A stretch of 64,000 nt of DNA, taken from contig NC_065571.1 of NCBI RefSeq assembly GCF_937616625.2, forward strand, positions 31,202,879-31,266,878, given 5' to 3'. Positions 23,901 to 36,100 of the stretch are shown piece after piece (position 1 is the stretch's first letter; every line of letters begins with the position of its first letter). The DNA comes from Mercurialis annua. Taxonomy: Eukaryota; Streptophyta; Magnoliopsida; Malpighiales; Euphorbiaceae. The notes under the pieces were generated by a model. It had not been told where the DNA came from, did no database searches, and saw nothing but the letters and a program-made list of their open reading frames with translations. The translations under genes were made by a program, and so were the position numbers.

Positions 23901-26053
23901 CAATCGAATTGTAAGTAGTAGATAAAGCAGAGGTTTTTTTATATCCATTAGGAGATTTTTGAATGCTGGTGATAATTGGCTTCCGCCAACAGTAACAGTG
24001 GACTGTGTTATAGATGTTCTAAATCACTCTGTAACTCGACCGCCCACCCACCAAGAAAGATATCTATTTCTGCTAATACGTGACGTCACCTCTTTTCATA
24101 CTTGATTTCCCATATGCTGATCGTGTTCTTTCTGACAATCAAAGGAAAAGGTTACATTATTCTTTCCTTCCTAACTATAACTAAGAGAGCGATAGTCAGT
24201 TGACCATCGCCCTTTGAATATCGTTTTCCAATCAATATCTGGTCTTGCGGTGCACTCAATCCCGTTAGGAGAAGCTTTTATTTTATAGGATACGTACACG
24301 TCCAATCGTTGAAAGTGCCATATTAGAGGGTAGTTCCATAGTTCTAAAGATGCATGAGACATTAGGCAGTTTTTTTTGGCGGTCGTTAAACCTAGACTTG
24401 TTAGAGAGAAGGAACCTCTCGCCTTCAGAGAATCTTAAGCTGTAATAAGCTTAAAACAGGCGTTAGCTCTGCTGGGAATACCATCCACTGCTCTTAGGCT
24501 TATCGCTTGGTATAGCTATAGCTGTCGATTCGACTACTAGTATATAAGCAAAAACACATCTTTTCGGCATGTATAAGTGCGTGGCAAGAAAGAAAGCAGG
24601 CTTTCGCGTCGATTATTCCTGCCCGACGAGAATAACAGGGAAATTTTTTCCCTAAGACCACAAAGCCCCTAGCTTCATGCACGCCAGTTGGCACAACAAT
24701 GCAATCTTTGAAAAGAGGTGATTGCGTACGATCTCCAAAAAGTAACCGTCGAAATAAAGAACAAAAGGTAGCGAAGTGCCTCCCCTCAGTGAAGGGGCAG
24801 TAGAATCAAATCAGTCCCTGCTTTCTTCCTATTGCAGCTGGGAGCGGGGAGCACAGGGAGTAGCCAGCCCAGTCAGCCAGTTTAGTAGCACGGTCTCGAT
24901 TCTGCACAAGCCAACGTTTGCTAATTTTCTTTCAAATAAGATTTGTCCCAGCGGTCAGTCTCATTGGCTGGCATTATTCTTTTTTTAAAGTTCTTTTTAC
25001 TTCGAAAATCGTTTTTGAGGTAGGGGTACATAATTAAGAATTAGCTCTATCTTAGCCCACTTAGCTCTTTGTTATCAAATGGGGAACTTTCTAGTGAATC
25101 CTTTAGCTTTCCAGGCAGTCCTATTAGTGCAGTACTTGTCCTAAGAGTGCTTTCTCCAGAGCCAGTGAATGAATCCCTCAAACAGTCAGTGCTGAACAGA
25201 TGAAGAATCTTCTTTTTACAATTAAGATCGCCTCTTTTCTTTCTTGGAAATGAAAGAAGTTCCTTGGCTTCCCGCCTTAAGAAAGAAAGCCCAAAGACAC
25301 CTCAAGCTAAAAAAATCTTTCACGCCACTTTCCTCCGGGACGGACTTATGCGAAGACAGGCAGCTTTTTTTCACCCTCTTTTGTGAAAAGAAGGTTAAGG
25401 TTTTGGTTTTTCTTCTGCCCGCGAAACTCTTCCGGAGATAAAAAGGGGATTAAGTGTCTCACGTAGTGTTCTATTTAAGAGCCAGATTACGAGGAAGATC
25501 GTTTTCGAGGCCTGCAGAGACGCTGTTGAATGCAGCCCCAGAGTCCGGATCCGTTTTCTAGCAATATATCAGGAATCATCCTTGTTTTTAACGCCGACGT
25601 AATAATGATAGATAGCCACCCCCCAACTATGGTCTACCCTTGCGAGACAGTTCTTAGCCTTTACTCTAGTATGAATAAAGCCATAGCTTCTAGGTCATGT
25701 CGCCCCCAATCTCCTTGTGAGTTGATCTGTTCGACCGTAGTCCATCGGGTTTTCCATTTTTCTCGATCAATTTGATCAGTATAGATGCCACATTGATATG
25801 CTTAACACATGGGATTCTTCCCTCTCTTCGCTTGAAATTCAATTTAATAGGAGAGGAATTTCTTTGTCCCTGGTTGGTAATACTCAAACAAAGGATTTCC
25901 CTTCCTTCTACCCTAAAAAAACCAGAAGAACGGTGTGGAATACAGTCTGTGAGGAGACGGAGTATCGATAGTTGTGTGAATGCTTTTTTGCCCTCGCCTT
26001 CTCTCTCTTGGAAGGCCTATAATTGAATATAAGTGGAGACGGGAAACATTAGG
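17982..26053. other. Long gene-poor stretch
   Basis: I recognise no mitochondrial gene, tRNA or intron domain in these 8 kb apart from the weak protease-like frame at 18405-18635. Short open frames (19527-19739 -, 20311-20622 +, 24171-24362 -, 25244-25441 +, 25772-26026 +) have no recognised homology. Composition is mitochondrial-like, with many short stretches such as 'agtaaag' and 'cttact'. It may be expanded spacer. Confidence 0.45.
18405..18635 (-). mobile_element. Possible retrotransposon aspartic protease scrap
   Basis: The minus-strand frame reads FLFGEYLVSALLDGGVSKNL followed by LP. This resembles the retropepsin active-site strand of plant Ty3/gypsy elements ('...V.ALLDTGAS.NLLP'), with DGG replacing DTG/DSG. 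The following 40 residues show nothing further, and no RT or gag flanks it. A chance match is possible. Confidence 0.35.
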
Positions 26054-27002
26054 TGTCCTTTTTGTTAGTGATATGCACTAGGTCAATCATGTTTGATCAT
26101 TTTTTGACTTTATCATTTTGTTATTTATTAATTGGCAGTTTTTATCATTTTATATTAATGATTAAAATACTTGAATGGTTAATTATTTCTAAGGTCATCA
26201 AGTATGTGACTTGATAGTAGAACCCTTAGGTTTTATAAAAGAATTATATTCCATCTATCCCTAGTCTTAGAACATTCAGACTAGAATGATGTTGACTGAT
26301 GATTATGTTTTACTAATCATAGGTGCTATTTGAGAAATAAGGCACTGGATGACCCACTTTGAGAATACTACATAAATCACTGTCATAAGTAATTCTCATT
26401 ACAGTTCTATTATTATACTCCTTTGACCTTGAAATCATCATGGATTTCTACATAGCTATTTCATATTTTGATATAGTCTTACATTATCTTTAACAGGATA
26501 ATGGAATAGATTGTTATTGGATATGAAAGTAACTATGTGAGAAATGTGGGTGACTGAGAAGGAAATTTATCCCTCATTTATTTGAGTAAGATATCTATGG
26601 GCCCCTTGAAGAAGATAGACTAAAGGAAATGCATGGCCATGCTAAATGAATTGATAAAGAGTTATCATTTTCAGTCTACTTAGAATTAGGAAACTAATGA
26701 TTAAATATAATAAGGATAACAGGAATATGCCTTATATTCAATCTGGATATCGAGAGATAAAGGGATTAAAATATTATTGTAAATGGTTAAATCGGATTGT
26801 CGATATTCGTATAACTTGGGTAGGCATAATGTCTTGCTAGATGCCACTTATGCCTTGTTGGTTGAAATAGGGATTTCGGGCCTACTGTCAACGTTATATG
26901 AACCTATAGGGTCGCACACTAAGAACTGGCCCAAAACAGTTATGGGTTGTATAAGCCCAATGTGATTAAGTGATTAATTATTATATATATAGATATAATT
27001 CG

Positions 27003-27043
<41 letters not shown>

Positions 27044-27587
27044 TATATATTAATTCGAAATTTAAGGATAATTGTTTTTCTTAATTTATTATTTTTTGAA
27101 GATAATAATTATAATAATTAATATATATATGGATGATTATCAAAAAGGAGTTTTTGATAAACATAAACTTGTAAGAGTTACAATGAGATTGAAATACGAA
27201 TTTGTCTCAAACCCTAGTGTTGTTGTATGACTATAAATACACATTAAGGAATGGGTTTGAGGATCACGAAATTCATTATTCACTAAATCACCAAAATTCA
27301 AAATTGCTTGTGAAGAAATATTGCTAGCACACAAGCACTAGTTTTGGTTAAGGTCTGTTCGTGTGGATACTCGTAGAGGACACATTCTTTTGGAGGCGTT
27401 TTTGATTTGAGACCAGGCATCACCAAAGTGAACCACCTCCTTCCTTCCTACATTGCTGTTGAATTCGACATGCAAGTAAGTGTAAATTTTGCTGTTAATG
27501 TATTTATTCGAATTACATGGATCTTGCTTTGGGTTTTAGATAATTTTTTTGAAATTCCGCTGCGTTATGAACCTAGAAAACCCAACA
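26054..27587 (+). mobile_element. Solo LTR-like block, Copia type
   Basis: An AT-rich block beginning TGTCCTTTTTGTTAG and ending GAAATTCCGCTGCG..CCCAACA. The last phrase is the form seen at the 3' end of many plant Ty1/copia LTRs, just before a primer-binding site. A promoter-like TATAAATAC lies at about 27232, followed by typical 'gttcgtgtggatac' LTR leader sequence near 27357. There is no primer-binding site after the terminal CA and no coding region. The 5 bases flanking each end do not match, so no target-site duplication is seen. Confidence 0.55.
27004..27037. repeat. (AT)n microsatellite
   Basis: About 15 uninterrupted AT dinucleotides inside the Copia-like LTR block. Confidence 0.95.
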
Positions 27588-28045
27588 CTTTTTATTTAGA
27601 AGGAAGAGTCGAGGGAAGCCCGACAAAATATCATAAGAATGAAGGATCTAGGCATAGGTAGCAATCCATTTCTGAATTTCTTTTAATTACCTCTCGTGGG
27701 AAAACGATCCCACAAAGAAAATTGTATTGTACGAAATTAAATAAAAAAAGACTAAACTCATAAAAAAAAGATAGACCGATTGTTCGAGTCGTTCCAATTC
27801 ATTGATTTAAGCCAGTATAGATATAAAAAAAAGACGGGAGCGCCGTCTTCGCAAACATGAATAGATTAGTAGAGGTGTCCGAGTGGTTTAAGGCGTAGCA
27901 TTGGAACTGCTATGTAGGCTTTTGTTTACCGAGGGTTCGAATCCCTCTCTTTCCGTACCTTCACCTAATTCACCAACGTTACTGACCTCAATGTAAAAAC
28001 AATGGATAGGTAAATTTTTTATTTCATATGAGAAATCCAAAAAAA
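27588..28045 (+). other. Plastid-derived segment around trnS(GGA)
   Basis: The sequence flanking the tRNA is AT-rich with A-runs and reads like plastid intergenic DNA (for example the inverted repeat ggaaaacgatcc near 27700). The tRNA itself is the plastid type. The left edge coincides with the end of the LTR block. The exact source interval in plastid DNA is not identified. Confidence 0.5.
27869..27955 (+). tRNA. trnS-GGA: tRNA-Ser (GGA), plastid-derived; acceptor stem altered
   Basis: An 87-nt class II tRNA with long variable arm. The anticodon loop TTGGAAC gives GGA, and the T-arm GAGGGTTCGAATCCCTC is perfect. It matches the plastid trnS-GGA as I remember it across D-arm, anticodon arm and variable arm. 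The 5' acceptor strand (GTAGAGG) departs from the plastid GGAGAGA, giving one mismatch and G-T pairs against the 3' strand. Plastid-type trnS-GGA is a normal component of many plant mitochondrial genomes. Whether this copy is active is uncertain. Confidence 0.8.
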
Positions 28046-31000
28046 AAGACGAAGCCTGGCAAGGATAGGGAACGAAGTATCCTAAGATCTGCGAGAAGTG
28101 GTACTTTAAAAGAGAGCCACGTCGTAAGCGAATAGGTACTGAACATGTTGTAGTAACCCAAGGCTCGATCCGTCCCTTCATTCCGTCAGCCTCTTAGTTT
28201 TTACTTATCAGAGGCGCAACTCCGGACAGATTCAGCTCACCAAACTCTCTTGGCTTCGTCATCAGCTGCTCCTTTGGTCACAGTTCTACTCCTACTCCTC
28301 TTTATTTTGAGGTACGTCGCTCCTCTCTTATATCTCGTCCTTCTGATCATCTCACATATGATTCTTTTCTTCTTCCCATTGTTTTGCCTTTCAGTTCCAT
28401 TGTTGAGCCTTAATCTGATTCTGAAGGTGCATCTCGGTCATGTTGAAAAGAAGCCATGCATGAAGAACTATTCAATATATATAATATATAAAAAGGATTT
28501 AAAACCTCGCTTTAGTAGTTGAGTAGCTTCTTTTCTTCTTATGCCATGGGCAAAGCCAGCGGCCTATTTGTTTATCATGATCTGACAACGGACGAATCGT
28601 CGATTGGTTCAGGTCGATTCGCTTGACTTGTTGGTTGAGGGGGTGATAATCCGCTATGGAAAAATGAAAAAAAAATCGAGAGCGGACAGAGATGAAAGGC
28701 CTTATACGATGCGGAGATCGATCCCATACCTTTCGACGAACTAAGAGGCTTCTTTGTCTCCAACAGAGCATGTCCCTTGCTTGGTGGCTCTGGAGCAGGT
28801 TCTTCGAATGGATAAATAGCATTAATTGGATCGGGAATGTGGCCATTTCACTATAGCCCATTGATCAACAACAGATAAAGACTCTTCGACTAAGACATTG
28901 CCTTTCAAGTAGAGCATCTTGTCCCGTCTGCTCGTTAGCAAGTCCATAGGTCCCGTACGACAGCTCTCAAGCGACAATCCCTGTTTTCTTATGCGTACCC
29001 CCTTATAGGAAAGGAGGGACCCGTAGAGAGAGAGAGCTAGTTGGATATCGGTTTCCAGTTAGTTGAAACCCTACTCTAGTCATCAAGTAAAGTCTGTACT
29101 CGTCTGCACTTGAAGTATGTACACTTTTCATAGGGTTTGCTTTATCTTGTCAGAAAGAACCATCATGCATGTGTTAAGCGTAACGCTATCCTTACTTCAT
29201 CTCATAGCTAGGAGATAAGATTGACTATAAATAAACTTAGGGCTCTTCGCTACGCCCCTTAGACGGCTCTTGCATCAGCTCTATCCTACTTATTATATCC
29301 AAAATATGAAATGATGGAGATGGAGTAATCCCTCTTAACCAGAGGAATAAGTCTCCTTCCTCAAATATCATTGTAGAGACTGCGGACGATTTTGCGCATC
29401 TCTATGGATAAAATCCTGTTCTTCCTAGTTAGCCTAGCCATTCTCTACATCATTGCCTATCGTACAGAGCATCGTCTTAAGACGCCATATATATCTCATA
29501 GTCTTAGGGAGGTGTTAATTGCGAGTACTATAGGAGCAATTGTGGGGGGGGGGTTCTCTTAAGAATAAAGAAGACGAATAGAATTCATTTGAAATGATAG
29601 GTTTTTCTCTCCTTTTTGTAACTTTAGGGTGGTTGTTGTGGACTCACTTGCCCAGACCCAGGAGAAGGGATGTGTTTTAGGTATAAAGGAGGCAATTATC
29701 CGGTTGGGTCAACTAACATGTGAACAATCAAGCTATACTTTATGAATGAGTTTGAGTTGGGCTTACGAGGGAATCACCCTTTCCCCTATTCTAGACTAGA
29801 TGCGGAAAATTCTCTGCCTCTATCACCTATCTATGCACGAACTCCTACGCAAAAGCCCCTGTCTCTGTAACAAATTTCACCACGGGAAAAAGCTTTAGTA
29901 AAGCAGTACTGAACTGAGCTACGGTATTCTCCCTCACTTCTTCTTATCCCGCCAATGCCCTATGACTAATAGGTCACTCACTAACTTCCTTAAGACGTAC
30001 CTAATCAGGATATTGCTTGAGGAAATTCATTAACAGCTTATTCTGATTTAATGCCAAACCTCCTTCTCTTTAAACCGGGTTTTCCCTCTATGTCTAGATT
30101 TGAATAAGGGGCCTGTTGCTTTCATTCAAAAGTTGTTGATTCAATAGCGGCATATTCTATCACATCGGGTCCGTGAACAAAGAAATAAGAAGACTGGAGG
30201 ATAGCACTTGGGATCTTCTTCTTTATTAAAGACGTTAAGACCAAAGGCAACTGCTTGAACAATCGCTTATTTCACAGCGCCTTGATCTTCTAGCCTTTTA
30301 CCTGCTTTTCTTAGTCCTTTTCCGCTTGATCGCTAACTCGCCTCCTCAGGTATCTTCCTTATAGACAAGACTGAGATTTACTTAATATAATACGCTTAGC
30401 TTCAACTTTCATTGTGATTGCCTTACGGCGTAAGAATCCCGCATCTCCTTTTCCGTATCTTTCATCTCCGCGCAATCCTTAGTGAGCAACTTCCTCCCGT
30501 AACTTGTCAGTAAAGTGACTTCGTTCCTATCCTTCTATCACCTTTTCGAGCTTATGATGTCAAAACCCCAACCTCCATACACTTATGCTGAGGGCAATAA
30601 CTAGTCTTTCCATTCATCCATCTATCCCCTCTCTTTGTCGGGCTACTGCGTGACAGGAGCGCAGCGGTGAGGTGAAAGGGAGCTGGAAATCGAGGAACTT
30701 CTTCCCACACTAAGAAGAGGAGGTCTTCCTATCTTCAGGCCTTCCTCTCACACTTACTTAAAGTAGGGGTCTGCTTTTTGGGCGAGATACCGGTTTGCTG
30801 GCCAACAACCATAAAAAAGTCTTTTTAACTTTAGCGAGTGTATTTTATAACCTCTCACTTCGTTCGTGCTCCATTCCATCGACCCGAGTGGCTACGCTCC
30901 TTCTACCTCAACCTCGGCCAACTGATCCTAAGCCAAACCAAGATGCTCTTCCCTTGTTATCTCCTGTTGTTAAAAGATATTTTCTCTTATAGTCGCCTTA

Positions 31001-32744
31001 CCCCGTAGTGATCTCTCTACCTTAATTTAATCCCCATTTCTTTTCCCTCTCCTTGCGAAAGACACGCAATTGTCTTCTCTTCCATTTATTGCATTCACTC
31101 TTTAGTCAGATCTAACTTTTCTCGAGTTCCAATGGTTGCTACCAAGCGAGCTTGCTTTTGCTTTTGAGTTCTTAACTACTCTAAATCTCTATCGCTTTCA
31201 CCGAAACCAAGGGAAACCCCCAGAGTGACGAGTTCACACCGACCGCTACTCCGTTGTTTCGCCCTTCTTCAAGAAAGGCGGATCTAGAACTGTCACCTTC
31301 CTATTGTATTGAATAGCGAGATAGATTCAAAGTCAAGCCTAAAGGGCTAGGCTTCGAAAGCCTCTCTCTTTTATTACCGCTCTCCGTGGGAAGTTTTCGA
31401 TTCCGCCCATCCCTTTTTATGAGATTTCTGTACCAACGCCTTCTATCGCAGGGGATAGGCCGACAAGACTAGCACCGCTTATTCCTCCATTGACCCATAC
31501 CCTATTATCTTCTTCCTCTACAGGGGATGTGAACGGAGAATCAACGAATATTTATTGGAAAATAGTCGGAAAATAGTCGGAAAATAAAAAGGGAGAAAAC
31601 CCGCTGCTCTAGGATGAAGTTTGATATGGCAAGGAAGATCAAAGACTTAGAAGTTAGGTCATCGAGTTCCAGAATTGCTCATCAAAAGTGTATTCTTTTC
31701 CTTTCTAAAGCAGGCAGGCCCTCTATCCCACACCAGCCCCCCTGTCCAATTCCTTGAACAGGGCCTCACCTTTAATGGCTACTATAGAAGAGAAAAGGGT
31801 GATGACCACTTTACCTACGACAATTCCTACTCAATCATATAACCAGACTTTTAGTAAAGTACAGACGAAAAAATAAGGAATTTCTAAACATCATTAAGGT
31901 GTTACACATTCAAAAGCAAAGCAAATGCACCTTAGCCCTATTCGCCCGATTCACCGATAGTGTTGTTTGGGGAAGATCTTTTTTATTTATTACTTAGTCT
32001 TTGTCTTTTCTTTATCCTATACTATGATCATTTTATACTATGCATCTCTATTACTAGTACCTCCCAGTGAAGCTTCTTTGTTTTGAAGACCGGAAAGAGG
32101 ACAAGTGTCCCGCTATAGGAGATACTTTTTTCTTTCCAACCTATGACGCCTTGTCAAGGAGGAGCTCCATTTCAAGGGATGGCTTGCTGGGACGTTCAAA
32201 AAAAGGTCTCATGGGCAAGAAAGAATGCGGGTCTAGATAGGCTAGAGATCACAAAACGGAATCAAAACACAGGCCTACCTTTTCTTCTTCTCGTAAGTTT
32301 ACCCGGTTCATTTCTTCATATATAGATAAAGAACTACATCAAGGGCCGTCAAGCAATCATCTCTTAGAAGACCAATAACTTTTAATATACCCTTCCTCTC
32401 TCCTTATAATTTCTAATATACCCTTATTCTTGTTAGGCAACTCCATTATTTATCATATTTTATAATTATAGAATCGCTTCTAGTACTCCCTGTCTAATCT
32501 TGATTCTCCTTTACAGACCTACAGACCTTACATACATGCGCAATTCCTCGATTCATTAACGTGCTAGTTTGAAGCTCAAAACAACGAATGGGGAATTCTC
32601 AAGCTATGGGTCTTCTAATCAATCTTTGTGAAAAAACCTCTTTTCCTATAGAGGTAGGAACAAGAGAAGAAGGAATGGTACCAATGGCGCAGATTCCTAT
32701 TGCTTTTTTTCCAACTGGGATTAGTGAGACCCGAAAGGTAAAGG
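28046..32744. other. Long gene-poor stretch
   Basis: No recognised gene. The longest frame, 28499-28861 (-, 120 codons), is basic and unlike any family I know. A run of G lies at about 29543-29553. The rest shows mitochondrial-like spacer. Confidence 0.45.
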
Positions 32745-33190
32745 CTAAAAATCTAAGACACTGTTAGGTGACCTGCCATTTACGACCTGAAATGGGGACT
32801 TCCTAGTAGACCGATTTATCGAACTGTTATAAGTGAATCGAATTTCGCTTGGTATTAAAACCAGTACTGAGAGGTTCTCTTTTACCCTGCAAGACTCTTC
32901 AACCAATTTCCCAAACAGCGGTTCACGACTTCCATTTGACCATCTGTTTGTGGGTGGTATGCACTGCGGAACTCTAGTATAGTTCCTAACTTTTTCCATC
33001 AAGTTCTCCCGACCGCTCAGACGTTATAGTCTTTTGTACCCCATGCAACCTAACAACCTCGTAAGAAAGAGGTATGCAATGTGAATAGCATTGGAAATCT
33101 TCTTACAAGGAATAACGTGAGCCATCTTAGAAAAACGTATCCATTACCACAAAACTATCAAACCTGACTTTGACCTTCCTGAGGGCTTAC
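32745..33190 (-). mobile_element. Ty3/gypsy integrase catalytic-core relic
   Basis: The open part 33002-32745 contains LVLIPSEIRFTYNSSINRST followed by KSPFQVVNGRSPNSVLD, which is the plant gypsy integrase block '.L...E.AYN...N.STG.SPF..VYG..P'. Just upstream in other frames are fragments of the same domain: a 'MAH.I.C.K' block near 33115-33130, 'HGVQKTIT' near 33030-33050, and a decayed 'YHPQTDGQ' region (residues IPPTNRW). Several frameshifts separate them. No chromodomain or RT is seen nearby. This is a different copy from the element at 38.9-45.7 kb, since both contain integrase. Confidence 0.82.
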
Positions 33191-36100
33191 CTCGGCCTCT
33201 ATACCCGGAGTTGCACTAAGGCTCCGAAGGGTTAGATGAGCAGTGGGGAACATCTATTTATAGGCGTGCTAGCATCAACAACATCTTTTAAAAGAAGGGA
33301 ATTCGACAGCCTTACAACAAACAAGCTTGCTTAAGGCACTAGCTTTGTTCCGACCGAGCGAGAGCGCTCAAAAGACTAGCTGAGAGAAAGCAAAAGAAAA
33401 AAGAAGAGGAACGAAAGTCACTGCTTCATATGTCCTTCATTACTCCCTTCTTTCTGCTAGTTGATTCGAAGCGACCTCTGAAAAGTGTCCCCAAGACTGC
33501 GGAGGGCAATCACAAAGAGGCAAGCACTTTCCAAAAATGACAAAGCTAAGGAGAAGAATAAAAAAAGGAGAAACCTTTACAAAGCCTTAAAAGCACTATG
33601 CTCGGTAGGTTTGAAAGCAGAAGCAAAGGCAACTACAACTACTGGAAAGGCTTACCTTTCTTTGTTCTCAAACACCCAGCTGCAGCTCTTGTCTAGTGGA
33701 ATTACGCTCATTCCTTCTCTAAAAATTTAAAAGAACTAGTTGAATTACAAAGGGGAACTGAAACTCCTTTTCTATCGGGAATCACTCTTAGCGCTTAGGA
33801 GAGAGAGCTAGTCTTGCATTTGAAGAACCAGATCTTCCTTTATCCTAAGATGCCAGTCTGACTTCTTACTTTCCTGAACCAAACCAAGCAGCTGTCCATT
33901 GAACCTCAAAAAGAAGTAGAAGCGGCGAATAAAGCAATGAATCAGGACTAAGGGCTATCGCTGAGTCCAGTCCTTATTGAATTGTGATATGGTCAGTAAA
34001 TAGAAGTGGTTCCTACAGTGTTGGGACCTGCATACATGTTAAAAATTCTAAGCGCGAGCGAGCCTTCATATCCTTCTTATATCTGTTCTCCGTGAGTAGG
34101 AGGCAGTTTTTGCTGTCAAAGTGCAGGTTTGTCAAGGTAAAGCTGTTGATTTTGTACTTATTTCATTTCCCTCTTATGTCGCTTCCTTCTACTATTGATC
34201 ATGTCTGATCTATTTCTTACTAGAGGCGGAAATCTTCCTCATGGGAATCTAAGCTGAAGGTAAAGAATTGTCCGATCTTATTTATTCCATTTTGAGTTAG
34301 CGTCGAAAAAGCCTTATTTTGTTCTGAAAGAGCCTATTCATTTTTCGTGGGTGTTGGACTAGTGGTTATTTCCTTTTTGTTTTCATCACTTGTGGCGAAC
34401 TAGACTGATAATTGTGTATGTATATAAAGAAGAGTTTTTCTTCTAGTTCTTCTTTAGTGAAAAGCATAGGACTGGGAATAAAGTGTTGGAAGCAACCCTG
34501 CAATTCTAGTTTTATACGAACACTAAGCCAAATAGTTATATGGATTCCGCTAAACTCCGTCTATATTCATTATGACCCAAGGCTCACTCCCTGCCCAGAG
34601 CTAAGCCCTACGGTTCCTTTGCTTCCCGCCGTTAAGAGTTCTGGCTTCTAGGGCAATAAGAGTTAAGGACAGTAGTTAGCAATCGCAGTATTCAAATCAA
34701 AAGGAAGAAGTAAGAATTTACATTTCCTCCTCGGCAAGTAGAATGACCTCAGCCAGCCTGCTTCTTCTTTTTATCTCTATATTACAGATTGGCTGTATGC
34801 TTTCCTTTGTCTCTGAACTATTGAGTGCCATTACTAGCCAGGCTTTCCGTAATGGATTCTCCTTTGTTGGGAAGAAGTGAAGTAAGGCACTGAAAGTGCT
34901 CGAATGTAGGCAATTGCCTTATTCAAAGATGGGGCTTTACCGGGTGACTTCTCCTCTTCTTCTTATTCACAGCTACCTCGCCATACTCATTCTATTTGGC
35001 TATGGGAAATAGAAGGTTCTTTCTCATGTCCATCTACAGGCTATGACTTATTCCTTCTAAGCTTTCGGGTAAGGGAAGGCAGTCTATTTTTTCTTATTCT
35101 CTTTATAAGCGCAGTCGTGAAAGCTGTGAACCTTATCCAATCTCTGGGTAAAGAGAAGCCCTAGCCAAGATCGACATTAGCAGCACTTAAGCCTTTTATG
35201 GCTGATTCTTATTAAAAGTTATTGAACTCCTCAATGATTGAACCGCCTTCCTTCACTAGCTTCGTAGCGTGTAGTGGGCGTGCTTTTTAGGTGATTCAAA
35301 GCATCTCGCAAGAAAGCGGTCTCTACCCTTAGCCTGTTAACTATTAAACACTCTATCCATGCCTTTTCACATCAGATCATGTAACACCACACCAGCGAGA
35401 CCTTTTTCACAAGACCACATAAACGATAAGAAAGGTCACACCAATGGAAACCTCGCCGCAGTCAATCAGTTGAATGCTCCTTCACCTCGTAAACTCGGTA
35501 GCATGCTTTGCTCCTTCAACTATGGGTGATGGCAAACTCTACCTTCAACAAAGAAGAACTTGCCCTCGGCTACAGAGCATTGAATGAATCTTATCTTGCC
35601 CCTTCTTTTTGTTCACTCGTGGTTCTTTATTTCTATTCATCCACTTAGCGGCTTCTCAAAATGGGTAGGCCATGTTTGATTATTTGCTTATTTCATCATC
35701 TCTTGAAGCACCTGTGTAGGTCTACTCTACACGGTACTTACTTTGCTTTCCGCACAGTAGTCCCTCTTGAAGTGAAGAGTCTACACGGTACTTACTTTGC
35801 TTTCCGCACGGTAGTCGCTCTTGAATGCATGGGCTTTTTTTCTTTCTCATTCATTCTAAACGACCTCTCTCTCTCTTTCTCAATCTGACCCTTCCATGTA
35901 CCTGACAGTGATTCCCAAGCAGATTGGTTCTTGAGAATGGTCGCCACCTCTCTTTTCCTAAACGAACTACTATTATAGAGAATACGTACAGCTCCCATAG
36001 TATTATGAGCTCCCTGAACAGTTATATAATCGTTGCTACGAGGGCTGCCTGCCAGCCACCACCCTCATACTTTATTTAATGCTGCTGCAGTTACGCCTCC

